From the NCBI GenBank assembly GCA_020633975.1, contig JACKCR010000002.1:2046001-2110000 (forward strand): a DNA stretch of 64,000 nt, written 5' to 3'. This DNA is from Candidatus Eiseniibacteriota bacterium. GTDB taxonomy: Bacteria; Eisenbacteria; RBG-16-71-46; CAIMUX01. The notes under the pieces were generated by a model. It was not told the origin of the DNA, did not search any database, and saw nothing but the letters and a program-made list of their open reading frames with translations. Position numbers and translations under genes: made by a program. Below are positions 16,617 through 25,278 of the stretch, piece by piece (within the stretch, counting starts at the first letter, position 1; each line of letters begins with the position of its first letter).

Positions 16617-17396
16617 ATGGCGATCGAAGAAGAGGAAGAAGAGGCCGAAGAGGGTGCGCCCGCATGGATGGCTACGTTCGCGGACCTCTCCACTCTTCTC
16701 CTGACCTTCTTCGTGCTCTTGTTCACCTTCGCTGAACTGGACGCGAAGAAGTTCGAGCTCGCGGCGGGCTCGCTCCGTAAGGCAATCGGAGCGGCATCCT
16801 CATCGAGCAGTATGCTCGAGTTCTCCAACACCACCCTCATGCCCGAGCTCTTCGAGGAACCAGCTACCAGCATGCCCCAGACGCCGGAGGAGAAGGCACT
16901 CTACGAGCAGGCCATGGAGTACCTCCAACACGAGGAGGACAAGGCGAACGTCAAGGAGCAGGTGGCCGAGGTCATCAGCAGCGTACTCGAGGGTCTCGAG
17001 TTCCAGGACGACATCGAGGTCGAATCGACGTCGAGGGGCGTCGTCGTCACGGTAAAGGACCAGCTCTTCTTTGACACTGGGGGCTCGACGTTGATAGGGA
17101 AGGGGAGCAGCGTTCTCGACGCGATCAGTGACATCGCGGCCGACTATCCTGGCGAAGTCGCGATCGAAGGACACACGGACGACCTACCGATCGGTGGCGA
17201 CCGGTTCAAGTCCAACTGGGAACTCTCCGCGGCCCGCGCAGCCGCGGCTTTGGAATACCTCACGGACGAGAGGACGGTCGATCCGAACAAGCTCCAGATC
17301 CGTGGCTATGCCCACACCCGCCCGATCGCGGCGAACGACACGCCGGAAGGGCGCGCGATGAATCGTCGAGTCGAGTTCGTCTTCCTCGTCGACTAG
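16617..17396 (+). CDS. motB: Flagellar motor stator protein MotB (OmpA-like peptidoglycan-binding)
   Basis: A 259-residue protein. A short acidic N-terminus (AIEEEEEEAEEGAP) replaces the usual basic one. The single membrane helix is 'WMATFADLSTLLLTFFVLLFTF', with Asp23 as the ion-carrying residue. A linker and coiled region (TPEEKALYEQAMEYLQHEEDK) precede the OmpA/MotB domain 'AIEGHTDDLPIGG...SNWELSAARAAAALEYL', ending RAMNRRVEFVFLVD. It is the partner of motA just upstream. The stop codon shares CTAG with the convergent PD40 gene. The acidic N-terminus is unusual. Confidence 0.95.
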   Translation: MAIEEEEEEAEEGAPAWMATFADLSTLLLTFFVLLFTFAELDAKKFELAAGSLRKAIGAASSSSSMLEFSNTTLMPELFEEPATSMPQTPEEKALYEQAMEYLQHEEDKANVKEQVAEVISSVLEGLEFQDDIEVESTSRGVVVTVKDQLFFDTGGSTLIGKGSSVLDAISDIAADYPGEVAIEGHTDDLPIGGDRFKSNWELSAARAAAALEYLTDERTVDPNKLQIRGYAHTRPIAANDTPEGRAMNRRVEFVFLVD

Positions 17397-18352
17397 CGTG
17401 CCTCGACGCTGGAGAGATCTGGCGCGTCCACCACCCACACGTCGACCGTACCCGCCCGGTCGGACGAGAACGCGATCCTCTTGCCGTCGGGTGACCAAGA
17501 CGGACGGAAATCAGAGGCATCATCCCGTGTGACCCGAAGCGGAGCGTCGTCTCCGATCCGCTGGATCCAGATGTCGTGGTTCCCTGAACGATCCGAGTCG
17601 AACACGAGGAGGCGACCATCCGGAGACCAATCGGGATACTGGTCGTTGCCCCCGTCGTCGGTGATCCGGGTGAGTGTGTCGCTCTCGAGGTCCAACACCC
17701 AGATACTCGCGGTCTCGCCATGGTCTGAGTGGAACGCGATCGACTTTCCGTCGGGCGACCACTCGGGTCCGTGATCCGTCTCGGCATGCTCGGTCACCAT
17801 CATCGGAGCACGGGAACCATCGAGGGGTTGGACCCAGAGGTTGAAGACGCCGCTTCGTCGCGACGGAAAGGCCATCGTCTTCCCGTCGGGAGACCAGGAT
17901 GGACTGCCATCGATGCAGGGCTCGAATGTGACCTGTTCCACATCGTGGGTCTCGAGGTGGACGATGTAGATGTGAGATTGGATACCGTCGTCGGTGTCCT
18001 GGGTCGTTACATACGCGATCCGGTCGCCCTGTGGTCCCCACGTCGTCGCATGGACGAAACCCAGCCCCTTCGTGGCCTGAATCTCCTCGCCCGATCGAAG
18101 GTCGAAGACGAACACGTTCTGGTCCCCCTGCGTTCCGGCGCCGTAGGAAAGCCGCGTGCCGTCTGGGGACCACTGTGGCTCCATCTCATCGTGGGCTCCG
18201 CTCGTGATTCGCTCGAGACCGCGTTCCGGCGGAAGTCCAGTCGCCGCCCATCCCGGCGACGTCTCGATGGCCGCCCAGAGCGATCCCGTCAGCGCGATCC
18301 AGCTCAGCTGCTGGCTACCCCACACCGCCGCAGCGACTCCTCGAATGAACAC
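17393..18352 (-). CDS. Exported PD40/TolB-like beta-propeller protein
   Basis: A 319-residue protein with an N-terminal hydrophobic segment (AAAVWGSQQLSWIALTGSLWAA), then six to seven repeats of the WD40-like PD40 type. Each repeat has the diagnostic 'WSPDGxxIAFxSDRxGxxDIWVxxLDG' pattern, for example 'SPSWSPDGKTMAF' and 'RPSWSPDGKRIAFSSDRAG'. TolB-type propellers act in the periplasm in protein interactions; here no tol/pal genes are adjacent. Start is GTG 18352, chosen because GGGAGG lies 8 nt upstream. Its TAG stop overlaps that of motB within a shared CTAG. Confidence 0.9.
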   Translation of the reverse strand: MFIRGVAAAVWGSQQLSWIALTGSLWAAIETSPGWAATGLPPERGLERITSGAHDEMEPQWSPDGTRLSYGAGTQGDQNVFVFDLRSGEEIQATKGLGFVHATTWGPQGDRIAYVTTQDTDDGIQSHIYIVHLETHDVEQVTFEPCIDGSPSWSPDGKTMAFPSRRSGVFNLWVQPLDGSRAPMMVTEHAETDHGPEWSPDGKSIAFHSDHGETASIWVLDLESDTLTRITDDGGNDQYPDWSPDGRLLVFDSDRSGNHDIWIQRIGDDAPLRVTRDDASDFRPSWSPDGKRIAFSSDRAGTVDVWVVDAPDLSSVEAR

Positions 18353-18577
18353 GAGATCTGCCTCCCTCGCCCTTTGTCCATCGTCTGCACCTGTCCTAGG
18401 ACGCAGCGATTGCCGACCGCGTTCATCCCCGGCGGCCCCGCGTACGGAGCCGGAAACGCTTCCGACCCACGTGCTGGAGAGCTACAGTTTGCGGGTTCCG
18501 TCCCGTTGAGCGCCACTTCGTTTCGGGTTGCCTCGTTCCGTCGCATCGGTCGCGACCGTGAGTCCAGAACCGTCAGA

Positions 18578-19858
18578 ATGACCTACTTCCTCCCAAAGCT
18601 CCTTGCATGTCTCGTCGTTGCCCTCGGTTCCGTCGGAGTCCTGTTCGTCTTGTGGGGACGCCGGGACGAGATCCTCTGGCTGCGCCGACTCTCGATCCTG
18701 ACACTCATCCTTTCCGCGGCCGCTTCCATCATCGTCTACCTCGTCTTTCCCGAGTTCGTCCGCTTCTCCGACGTGATGAACTTCTACCTACCGGAAACCG
18801 AGGCGTTGCTCGCTGGTGGACTGCCCTACCGAGACTTCCCGACGAGCTACTCCCCCCTATTCCACGCCATCTTGGCCGTACCGGTGATGCTCTGGCACTC
18901 GCCTGGCGCAATCGTGCTGGTCATGATCGCGGCGGAGGCGATCACCGTTGCGCTGTATCTTCGAGTATGTCGACGAGTCGGCAGAGAGCTCGTCGGTTGG
19001 CGAACGGCATGGATCTTCGTCTCGAGCCCGACGATCCTCTACTGGGTCGTCTTGGGTGGGTACAACAGCATCCTCATCGCCATGTTCTCGATGATGGCGC
19101 TCTCCGCGTGTCACTACCGACGAGAAACGATCGCGGGAAGCTGCGCGTCGATGGGGCTTCTCGGTTGCAAGCTGCTGGGGGTCCTCTCCTGGCCCACGGT
19201 GGTGCTCTATCGCCGCGAAGGAGCCCTCCGTCGACTGGTGCCCATGGGGATCGCTCTGTGCTTTCTCGGCGTCCTCTTCCTTGCAGGCGTGGACGTCCTT
19301 CAGCCGATTCGGAGAGAAGGAGGCGGTTGGTCCGACGGGAACGTATGGTTCGTCTTGGCTACCTTCGTTCCTAGGATCTTCGAGGCCGCTCCGTTCGAGA
19401 TCGCATCGGTTCTCTGCTTCGTCGTGTTCTATGCTGCCGGAACGCTCCGGCTCATCCGGTCGACCGGAGCGGCCGACTCGGAGCAGCAACGATGGGATCG
19501 ATCGATGGCACACCTCGCGTGGGCGATGGCGGGGCTCCTCTTGTTCAGTAAGAAGTCCATGGCAATGTACCCGCCGATGGCGCTGCCCTTCTTCGCGCAC
19601 GCGTGCCTGGTCGGCCGACAGGACAGGACACTCGTCAGCCTCCTGCCATTCCTCGGCCTGGGGGCCGCAGCTACACTCTTTCCGCACCAGGGATGGCTGC
19701 GGGCGTGGATCCACGAACGTCCCTACCTCCACGGCTCTACGATGGCTCAGATCGTGTTGCTCGCGCAGTTTGTTAAGGTCGGCGCGTTCGCCTACATCGC
19801 GGTGGCTTCCTGGCGTTTGTTGGGCAAGCGGTCGAACGGACAGGAGCGGACCCGCTGA
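18578..19858 (+). CDS. Multi-pass membrane glycosyltransferase-like protein (GT-C / GT87-like)
   Basis: A 426-residue protein with about ten membrane helices, starting MTYFLPKLLACLVVALGSVG. After the first two helices, 'FPEFVRFSDVMNFYLPETEALLAGGLPYRDFPTSYSPLFHAIL' matches the first extracytoplasmic loop of GT-C mannosyl/arabinosyltransferases: an acidic residue after helix 1 and 'YRD....YSPL'. These use lipid-linked sugars. It is likely to act with the GT4 enzyme encoded immediately downstream in surface glycan synthesis. The stop TGA overlaps the start of that gene. The open frame extends far upstream, to 17729, but that part is antisense to the PD40 gene. Confidence 0.78.
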   Translation: MTYFLPKLLACLVVALGSVGVLFVLWGRRDEILWLRRLSILTLILSAAASIIVYLVFPEFVRFSDVMNFYLPETEALLAGGLPYRDFPTSYSPLFHAILAVPVMLWHSPGAIVLVMIAAEAITVALYLRVCRRVGRELVGWRTAWIFVSSPTILYWVVLGGYNSILIAMFSMMALSACHYRRETIAGSCASMGLLGCKLLGVLSWPTVVLYRREGALRRLVPMGIALCFLGVLFLAGVDVLQPIRREGGGWSDGNVWFVLATFVPRIFEAAPFEIASVLCFVVFYAAGTLRLIRSTGAADSEQQRWDRSMAHLAWAMAGLLLFSKKSMAMYPPMALPFFAHACLVGRQDRTLVSLLPFLGLGAAATLFPHQGWLRAWIHERPYLHGSTMAQIVLLAQFVKVGAFAYIAVASWRLLGKRSNGQERTR

Positions 19859-21039
19859 GAGTTCTCGGAATCCTCCACTACTCCCCCGAGTTCTACGGTG
19901 GAATGGGCGAGCACATGAACGCCTTGGCCGATGTCTTGGGCCGTGGTGGTCATCGCCTCCTCCTCGCATTCCCGCGCGAACGTTCCTGGTTCTCGCAGGC
20001 TCGGGATCACGGTGCCGAAGTCATCGAACTCCCCTCGATCGAGAACCCGCTTCGATCGGGGTTCCGTGCAGAAATCGACCGAGTGGTCGCCGAGCGTAGC
20101 GTGGATCTCCTCCATGCCCACTTCTCGTATGCGCTGCCAGTAGCGCTGGCGTTCCGTTCGCCGCGTCAGTGGCTGGGCCGCCAGCCCCGGCTTCCGATGG
20201 TGTACCACTGGCACAATCCCCCGAAAGCTCTCCAAGCTCAGGGCGTGCGAGCGTTTCCGGGCGGCACTCTCCAAACCGCGATTGCGCGGTGGGGAGACCG
20301 CGTCATCGATCGGCACGTCGCGGTGAGCTCCGAGATCGCCGAACTCCTCGTCTCTCACCGTTGGACGGTCAGGACGAAGGTCACGCACCTGCCAAACGGA
20401 CTCGGACGCAAGCCAGCGGACCCCGTCCCCTTCCGAGCCCAGCCGTCCCCTCTCGTGATCGGAACCGTTGCAAACTTCCGAGAGCAGAAGGACCACGCCA
20501 CACTGCTGAAGGCAATGGCTCTCGTCGTCGAGGATGGGGTCGACGTCCAGCTGCGATTGGTTGGGGATGGAGCTACGCGACCCGAGATGGAAGCGCTGGC
20601 AGCCAACCTCGGGATCCAGTCTCGCGTGGAGTTCCTGGGAAGCTCGACCGACCCGGCACCAATCCTTCGCAGCCTCGACGTCTTCGTGCTCTCCACGCAC
20701 TTCGAGGGCAACCCGCTCGCCCTCCTCGAAGCCATGAGCCACGGCCTCCCGATCATCGCGACCGACGTGGCAAGCGTTCGAGACGTGCTGTCCTCGCCAT
20801 CACTGGGACGCCGAGTCCCACCGCGCGACCCGGGCGCTCTCGCCGAGGCGATCCGGGAGCTGGTCGCGAACCCCGACGCCCGCCGGAGCCTCGCCGAGGC
20901 GGCCTGGACGCACTCGAGATCCCTGCTTTCGGTGGAGGATTGGGCCGTTCGGATGATGGATCTCTTCGAATCCACGGCAGAAGGAGTCCATCGCACTCCG
21001 ACTTCGGGCAGCAGTGTCGCCGCCGATGTGCCGAAGTAG
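19855..21039 (+). CDS. Glycosyltransferase family 4 protein with apparent CTG start
   Basis: A 394-residue GT-B enzyme. The N-terminus RVLGILHYSPEFYGGMGEHMNALAD is the expected first strand and glycine-rich loop of GT4. The C-terminal half shows 'VIGTVANFREQKDHATLLKAM', 'LRLVGDGATRPEMEALA', 'VEFLGSSTDPAPIL' and the EX7E motif in 'EGNPLALLEAMSHGLPIIATDVASV'. No ATG/GTG/TTG precedes the conserved strand. CTG 19855 sits 8 nt after AGGAG (19842-19846) and overlaps the preceding stop as CTGA, so I take it as the start. ATG 19903 would delete the first beta strand. It probably transfers a nucleotide-sugar to a glycan or lipid acceptor in the cytoplasm. Confidence 0.88.
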   Translation: MRVLGILHYSPEFYGGMGEHMNALADVLGRGGHRLLLAFPRERSWFSQARDHGAEVIELPSIENPLRSGFRAEIDRVVAERSVDLLHAHFSYALPVALAFRSPRQWLGRQPRLPMVYHWHNPPKALQAQGVRAFPGGTLQTAIARWGDRVIDRHVAVSSEIAELLVSHRWTVRTKVTHLPNGLGRKPADPVPFRAQPSPLVIGTVANFREQKDHATLLKAMALVVEDGVDVQLRLVGDGATRPEMEALAANLGIQSRVEFLGSSTDPAPILRSLDVFVLSTHFEGNPLALLEAMSHGLPIIATDVASVRDVLSSPSLGRRVPPRDPGALAEAIRELVANPDARRSLAEAAWTHSRSLLSVEDWAVRMMDLFESTAEGVHRTPTSGSSVAADVPK

Positions 21040-21115
21040 ATAGGGATGTCGGGAGTTCCCCGGCTTCTGCGCCCACCGGCGTAGTCATCGCGATCTCTTG
21101 GGAAGGGCGAAACGA

Positions 21116-21463
21116 ATGGCACTGCCGCAACCTGCCCCGGAACCCGATCCGCGCCCTACCTCCGGGCCCAACCAAACGCAGCCCTCCGCGCCGAAACGCC
21201 CCCGTACTGGAGGCGCGGACCCAGCGGTGGTCGCGATGCTCTACGAATCGATGCTCGAACGCCCCGTGAGGAAGCGATCCACCGCCCTACTCCTCTGCCT
21301 CTTTCTCGGCGCCTTCGGAACGCATCGGTTCTACGTGGGGAAGACCGGCTCCGGCAGGCTCTACCTGTTCACCGGTGGACTCTTGATGCTCGGCGTCATC
21401 GCGGACCTGGTGCTTCTCGCTCTCGGCCTCTTCGAGGACCACACGGGGACGCCGCTCGAGTAG
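21116..21463 (+). CDS. TM2 domain membrane protein
   Basis: A 115-residue protein. The Pro/Gln-rich N-terminal ~45 residues are followed by the TM2 domain: 'KRSTALLLCLFLGAFGTHRFYVGKTGSGRLYLFTGGLLMLGVIADLVLL', with the conserved G-x-H-R-F-Y-x-G turn between two helices. TM2 proteins are small inner-membrane proteins of unclear function. ATG 21116 is preceded by GGAAGG at suitable distance. It follows the GT4 gene by 76 bp and is convergent with the TonB receptor gene. Confidence 0.88.
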   Translation: MALPQPAPEPDPRPTSGPNQTQPSAPKRPRTGGADPAVVAMLYESMLERPVRKRSTALLLCLFLGAFGTHRFYVGKTGSGRLYLFTGGLLMLGVIADLVLLALGLFEDHTGTPLE

Positions 21464-21500
21464 TAGGTATCTCGAGCAAGCTCCCGCCCGTGAACCGATA

Positions 21501-23651
21501 TCAGTAGCTCGCCTCCACAACCACGTACACCGCTCTTCCCGGCGCTGCGATCTCGCTTCCCGGGAGAAGACCACCCTCCTTCATCAACGACTCGCGGGTC
21601 AGGTGCTCGTGATACTCCGCGTCGAACAGGTTCTCGATGCCGACCTCGAGCCGAAGCGCCGATCGGACCCGGTAGGCGGACTCGATCCGCCAGCTCACCC
21701 ACGCAGGCGTCGCGTCCTCGCCGAACTGCGGATCGATCCTGGACTGGGCCCCGGCAAACCTGGCGCCGAGTTCGAGTCGGAGCCGTCTCTCCATCCCGAG
21801 CCGCGTGCGGATCGCCGCGGTTCCTTCGAGGGGCGGCATCTCGGGAAGGGGCCGGTCTCCGCTGACGTTCTCTCCGGCGACGAAGGAGATTGTGACGGGT
21901 ACCTGGACCCGGCTGTGGAGTCCCGCGAGGAGAGCCGCCTCGAAGCCTTGAAAGCGCGCGGACACGTTCTCGAAGCCGCGCACGCGATCGGAGATCCCGT
22001 CACCGTTCACGTCCATCTGCGCGATCGACGTGGAAAGGATGTAGTCGTGGACTTGCTGGTGATAGGCAGACACGCCGACGTCGAGGAAACCGCGACTCCA
22101 ATCGACCCCAGCCTCGACTCCCCACTTCTGCTCCATGTCGAGCGACGGATCCCCCACCTGGAATCCACCGGGTGCCGGACCGAACGCGAAGTACCGCTCG
22201 GTGATCGCCGCCGGCCGAGTTGCGACGTCCAGCCCCCCGTACGCACGGAACGACTCCGCCGGCTTCCAGGTGAGACTCATTTCGGCGCCGTACGTACCCT
22301 CGGTCCGGTCCATCTTCATCGCATCGGTGCCGTAGAAGCGGACGTACTGCTCAGCGATCGTCTTGCCTCCGAGGCTCGCATCGTCGACCGCGCTCGCTTC
22401 GCTCCGCGTCACGCCAACTCGGGCACCGAGCGCGGCAGTCCAATCGTGACGAAGGGATCGGTCCACTTGGAAGAAGAGCGACGACTGGAGCTGAGACGCA
22501 TCCGGCCAGAGGTGGTCGCGAAACGTCTGACCGGTGGCGGGGAGGAATCGAGTCCGAACCGCGTCACGTGTCAGAAGGTCGACCTTGGCACCCGCCGCAA
22601 GCTGCGTGTTCGGATCGAGATGGATCCCGAGTCGCACTCGTCCCGCGTACGTCCGGGCCTCCGAGGGCGTCTCCGCTTCCAACACGGCTCGGTTCGCCTT
22701 GTCTCTGTTGTCCATGACGTGGTCGATCGCGGCGACCCCGCCCTCCAGTGTCACCTGGCGGAGGTGCTCGGCCACCCGATCCCATCGGTATCCGACGTTG
22801 CCGACGACGTAGTCGGTATCACGGCTGTCCATCGGAAGCGACGGGAAGTCGACATCACGACCGTGCGTGTAGTCGAGCGAACCGTACACGCGCTGACCCG
22901 AGGTGGGACGGAATCCGAGTGAGAACGATGCTCCCATCTCTTCTTGGCTCGCGGGCACCGCGATGCCGGACGGCGTGTCGTAGTCTCGGAAACGAGACCA
23001 GGCACCGGAGGCTCGGAGATCGTACGACGCACCTCCACCGCGGATGCCGGACTCCAGTCGGAAGCCGGATCGAACCGCGTCGTAGGCCGTGGTCGAGAAC
23101 GACTCGAAGGAAGAGGGCGCCTGCGGGGAGCGCTCGTAGTCAGTTGGAATCCGGATCGTCCCGCCGATCCCGTCGGTCCCGGTTGCGAGTGAACCCAGCC
23201 CTTTGCTCACTTCGACCGTCTCGACCGCGTGCGGCTGGATGTAGGTGGCCGGCGGGTCCATCCGGGCCGGACACGCTCCATACACGGGAACGCATCCAAC
23301 TTCCGTGGCGACTCGCTCCCATCCCTGACCCCGCACCACCGGCTCGAGACTCTTCGCTCCACGACCGACAGCACTGATTCCCGGAAGCAGCACGAGCGCC
23401 TCCGAGAGGTTGGCCGAAGGAGTCGAGGTGAGGTAGCTACTGTCGATTCTTCCCGTCAGCGGTGACTCCCGACGCGCCTCGACCAAGACTTCGTCCAGGA
23501 CGAGATCGAGATCTACCGCTGAAGGTGGCGGGTCGTCCGACTCGGGCTCGGGCGAAGGGGCCGACGCGAGGGCGACCGATGCGATGGGCGCGATCGTGAG
23601 CAAGGACACTACCGCGAGCACCACGAACGAAGCAGAGGACGGACGGATCAT
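21501..23651 (-). CDS. TonB-dependent outer-membrane receptor, OprC/NosA-like
   Basis: A 716-residue receptor. It has a signal peptide (SFVVLAVVSLLTIAPIASVALASA), a Pro/Asp-rich linker, a plug domain (LSEALVLLPGISAVGRGAKSLEPVVRGQGWERVATEVGCVPVYGAC...RMDPPATYIQPHAVETVEVSKG), then a 22-strand-type barrel ending in an aromatic (YVVVEASY). The 'GAC...RMDPP..YI.P' element recalls the plug of copper-associated receptors of the OprC/NosA type, so copper or another metal is a reasonable guess for the ligand. ATG 23651 is chosen because GGAG lies 7 nt upstream. No adjacent inner-membrane transporter is seen. Confidence 0.88.
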   Translation of the reverse strand: MIRPSSASFVVLAVVSLLTIAPIASVALASAPSPEPESDDPPPSAVDLDLVLDEVLVEARRESPLTGRIDSSYLTSTPSANLSEALVLLPGISAVGRGAKSLEPVVRGQGWERVATEVGCVPVYGACPARMDPPATYIQPHAVETVEVSKGLGSLATGTDGIGGTIRIPTDYERSPQAPSSFESFSTTAYDAVRSGFRLESGIRGGGASYDLRASGAWSRFRDYDTPSGIAVPASQEEMGASFSLGFRPTSGQRVYGSLDYTHGRDVDFPSLPMDSRDTDYVVGNVGYRWDRVAEHLRQVTLEGGVAAIDHVMDNRDKANRAVLEAETPSEARTYAGRVRLGIHLDPNTQLAAGAKVDLLTRDAVRTRFLPATGQTFRDHLWPDASQLQSSLFFQVDRSLRHDWTAALGARVGVTRSEASAVDDASLGGKTIAEQYVRFYGTDAMKMDRTEGTYGAEMSLTWKPAESFRAYGGLDVATRPAAITERYFAFGPAPGGFQVGDPSLDMEQKWGVEAGVDWSRGFLDVGVSAYHQQVHDYILSTSIAQMDVNGDGISDRVRGFENVSARFQGFEAALLAGLHSRVQVPVTISFVAGENVSGDRPLPEMPPLEGTAAIRTRLGMERRLRLELGARFAGAQSRIDPQFGEDATPAWVSWRIESAYRVRSALRLEVGIENLFDAEYHEHLTRESLMKEGGLLPGSEIAAPGRAVYVVVEASY

Positions 23652-23839
23652 GAGGCATCTCCTGGCAAGGCGCGGCTCGACCAATCGCTGAGACTACGCG
23701 ACGATCTTTCGCAGAGCCAGAACGAGAGCACACGAGATTCGATTGTTGGTCTGGAGATTGCGACAACTAGAATTCGTGTCGACGATCCCTGGTTCGAACG
23801 CGGTCAAGGGACTACAGAACCTCTGAAAGCGACGTGGAC

Positions 23840-25072
23840 CTAGCCTTCGCCAGATCCGTCCGGATCGAAGCTCATCGTCACCTGAGAGCCATAGATCGGA
23901 TAGTCGATCTCCGTGCGGAATCCACGGTAGTCGCCGCTGTCCCAGCCCATCGATTCGAACACTTCGCCAACCATCTCGGTGTAGCGCGGTAGCGCCGGCG
24001 TGTGGAGGTTGCGAAGTCCTCGGTCGAGAACGGCGACGGACTCTTCCAGCTCCAGCCGATCGAGATCGCGGGAGCGATCGTTCACCGAGGCGACGCCTTC
24101 GAACGCGGTGTCGTAGATGAGAAGACGCGGGTGCTTTCCGGGGTAGATCGACTCGTGGAGAAGCACGTCGAAGAGGAGGCGACGAGACGGAGTGTCCACC
24201 TCCGCGAAGAGGTACGCACTCCGCGTCGCTCCGGGAACCAGGGTCTGCTCGATCTCTTCGCGGTTCACTTCGGCGAAGACGAAGTCGAGTGGAGTCGCAA
24301 AGCCGCGATCCCCCGCGACCACGTAGCGCGTCACTTCACCCATCTCGTGAACGTCGAGGTCGGCATCCGTTGCGTTGCAGAAGCGGCTGAGGAGCAGTCC
24401 GCGAAGATCCTCGACCCGTTCGTTGCCGAGCGTCATCGGCCGGCGAGGCTGACCGGGAGACGAGTAGCGACGTGAAGCGAAGCGAACGCGTGCGTTGGGC
24501 CGCAGACGGCGAAGACCGAGAGATCCGATCAACCAGACGATGTCGATCATCCCGTCCCTTGCAGACGGATGGAGAAAGACGGTGGCGAGCAAAGTCTCGG
24601 TCAGGCAGCCGTAGATCTCGCTCATCGCTCGAAACGCAGACTGCTTCCTCCGGAGCTCGAACTCTCGGCGGGCTTCGGGCAGCCAGGCGCTGATCAGCGT
24701 CTGAAGTGCGCTGCGGTCCCCGGCGTCCTCCCGGATCAGACGCTCGAACTCGGAGACGGCCCGATCCGCGCGATCGGAGGCCTGCGGCGAGACCCCGAGC
24801 CGCTCGAATCCTTCGATCACCCTACGGAGGGGCTGGGGCCCCGGCGCCGCGTGAAGGGTGGCCAAGGGATCTCCCGCCCGCATCGACTTGAGGAGCCGAC
24901 TGGCGAGGACCTTGTCGATCCCGAGCAATCCGGCGACCTTGACCGTTCCCGTCACGTGCCGGATCACCGGAACGTCCTCGAAGAGACCGCGGAGGGCCCC
25001 GCTGAGCTCTTCCCCGACTTCCCGGTAACGGGCTTCGATCGGGCCGACGGTCGTGTTCTTGGTCGTTTCCAT
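23840..25072 (-). CDS. Putative HTH-containing regulator, copy A of a duplicated module
   Basis: A 410-residue soluble protein of no family I recognise. It is a full-length paralogue of the 37493-38719 product. Shared blocks are an HTH-like segment at residues 43-63 (VKVAGLLGIDKVLASRLL) followed by DPLA, a central 'HPSARDGMIDIVWLIGSLGLRRLRPNAR', and C-terminal 'LLFDVLLHESIYPGKHPRLLIYD' and 'PRYTEMVGEVFESMGWD'. The middle is beta-rich, like a ligand or oligomerisation domain. It is divergent from the exported-protein gene at 25279, sharing a 206-bp intergenic region with a dyad and promoter. ATG 25072 lacks a Shine-Dalgarno; TAGTGT (25079-25084) lies 6 nt upstream, suggesting a leaderless transcript. 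GTG 25075 is an alternative start. DNA binding is inferred, not shown. Confidence 0.7.
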   Translation of the reverse strand: METTKNTTVGPIEARYREVGEELSGALRGLFEDVPVIRHVTGTVKVAGLLGIDKVLASRLLKSMRAGDPLATLHAAPGPQPLRRVIEGFERLGVSPQASDRADRAVSEFERLIREDAGDRSALQTLISAWLPEARREFELRRKQSAFRAMSEIYGCLTETLLATVFLHPSARDGMIDIVWLIGSLGLRRLRPNARVRFASRRYSSPGQPRRPMTLGNERVEDLRGLLLSRFCNATDADLDVHEMGEVTRYVVAGDRGFATPLDFVFAEVNREEIEQTLVPGATRSAYLFAEVDTPSRRLLFDVLLHESIYPGKHPRLLIYDTAFEGVASVNDRSRDLDRLELEESVAVLDRGLRNLHTPALPRYTEMVGEVFESMGWDSGDYRGFRTEIDYPIYGSQVTMSFDPDGSGEG

Positions 25073-25144
25073 CACAACACACTAGATACCATAGGATTAC
25101 CTGATCCGTCCCCTTCGATTTCGAAGTCTACGACTTTACCTGGG

Positions 25145-25161
25145 TAGTTTCCAGGAAACTA
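25145..25161. promoter_or_regulatory. Perfect 17-bp dyad abutting a -35 box (module copy A)
   Basis: TAGTTTCC-A-GGAAACTA is perfectly symmetric and contains inverted GTTTC/GAAAC half-sites. Its last base is directly followed by the -35 hexamer at 25162. A related dyad stands in the same place at 37332-37356. It is a likely operator for the paralogous regulator. Confidence 0.7.
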
Positions 25162-25190
25162 TTGACCGACGTGCAGAGATTCCGTACTCT
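25162..25190 (+). promoter_or_regulatory. Sigma70-like promoter for the exported protein of copy A
   Basis: TTGACC (25162-25167), a 17-nt spacer and TACTCT (25185-25190). The start codon is at 25279. The upstream dyad touches the -35 box, as expected for an activator contacting RNA polymerase; it could also repress by occlusion. Confidence 0.6.
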
Positions 25191-25278
25191 GACGTCGTTG
25201 ATGCGAGGGCGCTCGTACCCTCGGCCCGGAATCTCGAAATCGGGGACAAGCACTCGTCCCCTAGTTGAAGGAGACGAC

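Noticed and set aside
17729-18577. Upstream extension of the membrane glycosyltransferase
   Set aside because: Antisense to the PD40 repeats; the hydrophobic N-terminus of the real protein starts at 18578.
23785-23815. GGTTCGAAC resembling a tRNA T-loop
   Set aside because: No acceptor, D or anticodon stems can be folded around it. I found no tRNA or rRNA gene in the window.
25113-25126. CTTCGA-TT-TCGAAG dyad near module copy A
   Set aside because: It has no counterpart in copy B and no defined relation to promoter elements. The GTTTC/GAAAC dyad is the better operator candidate.
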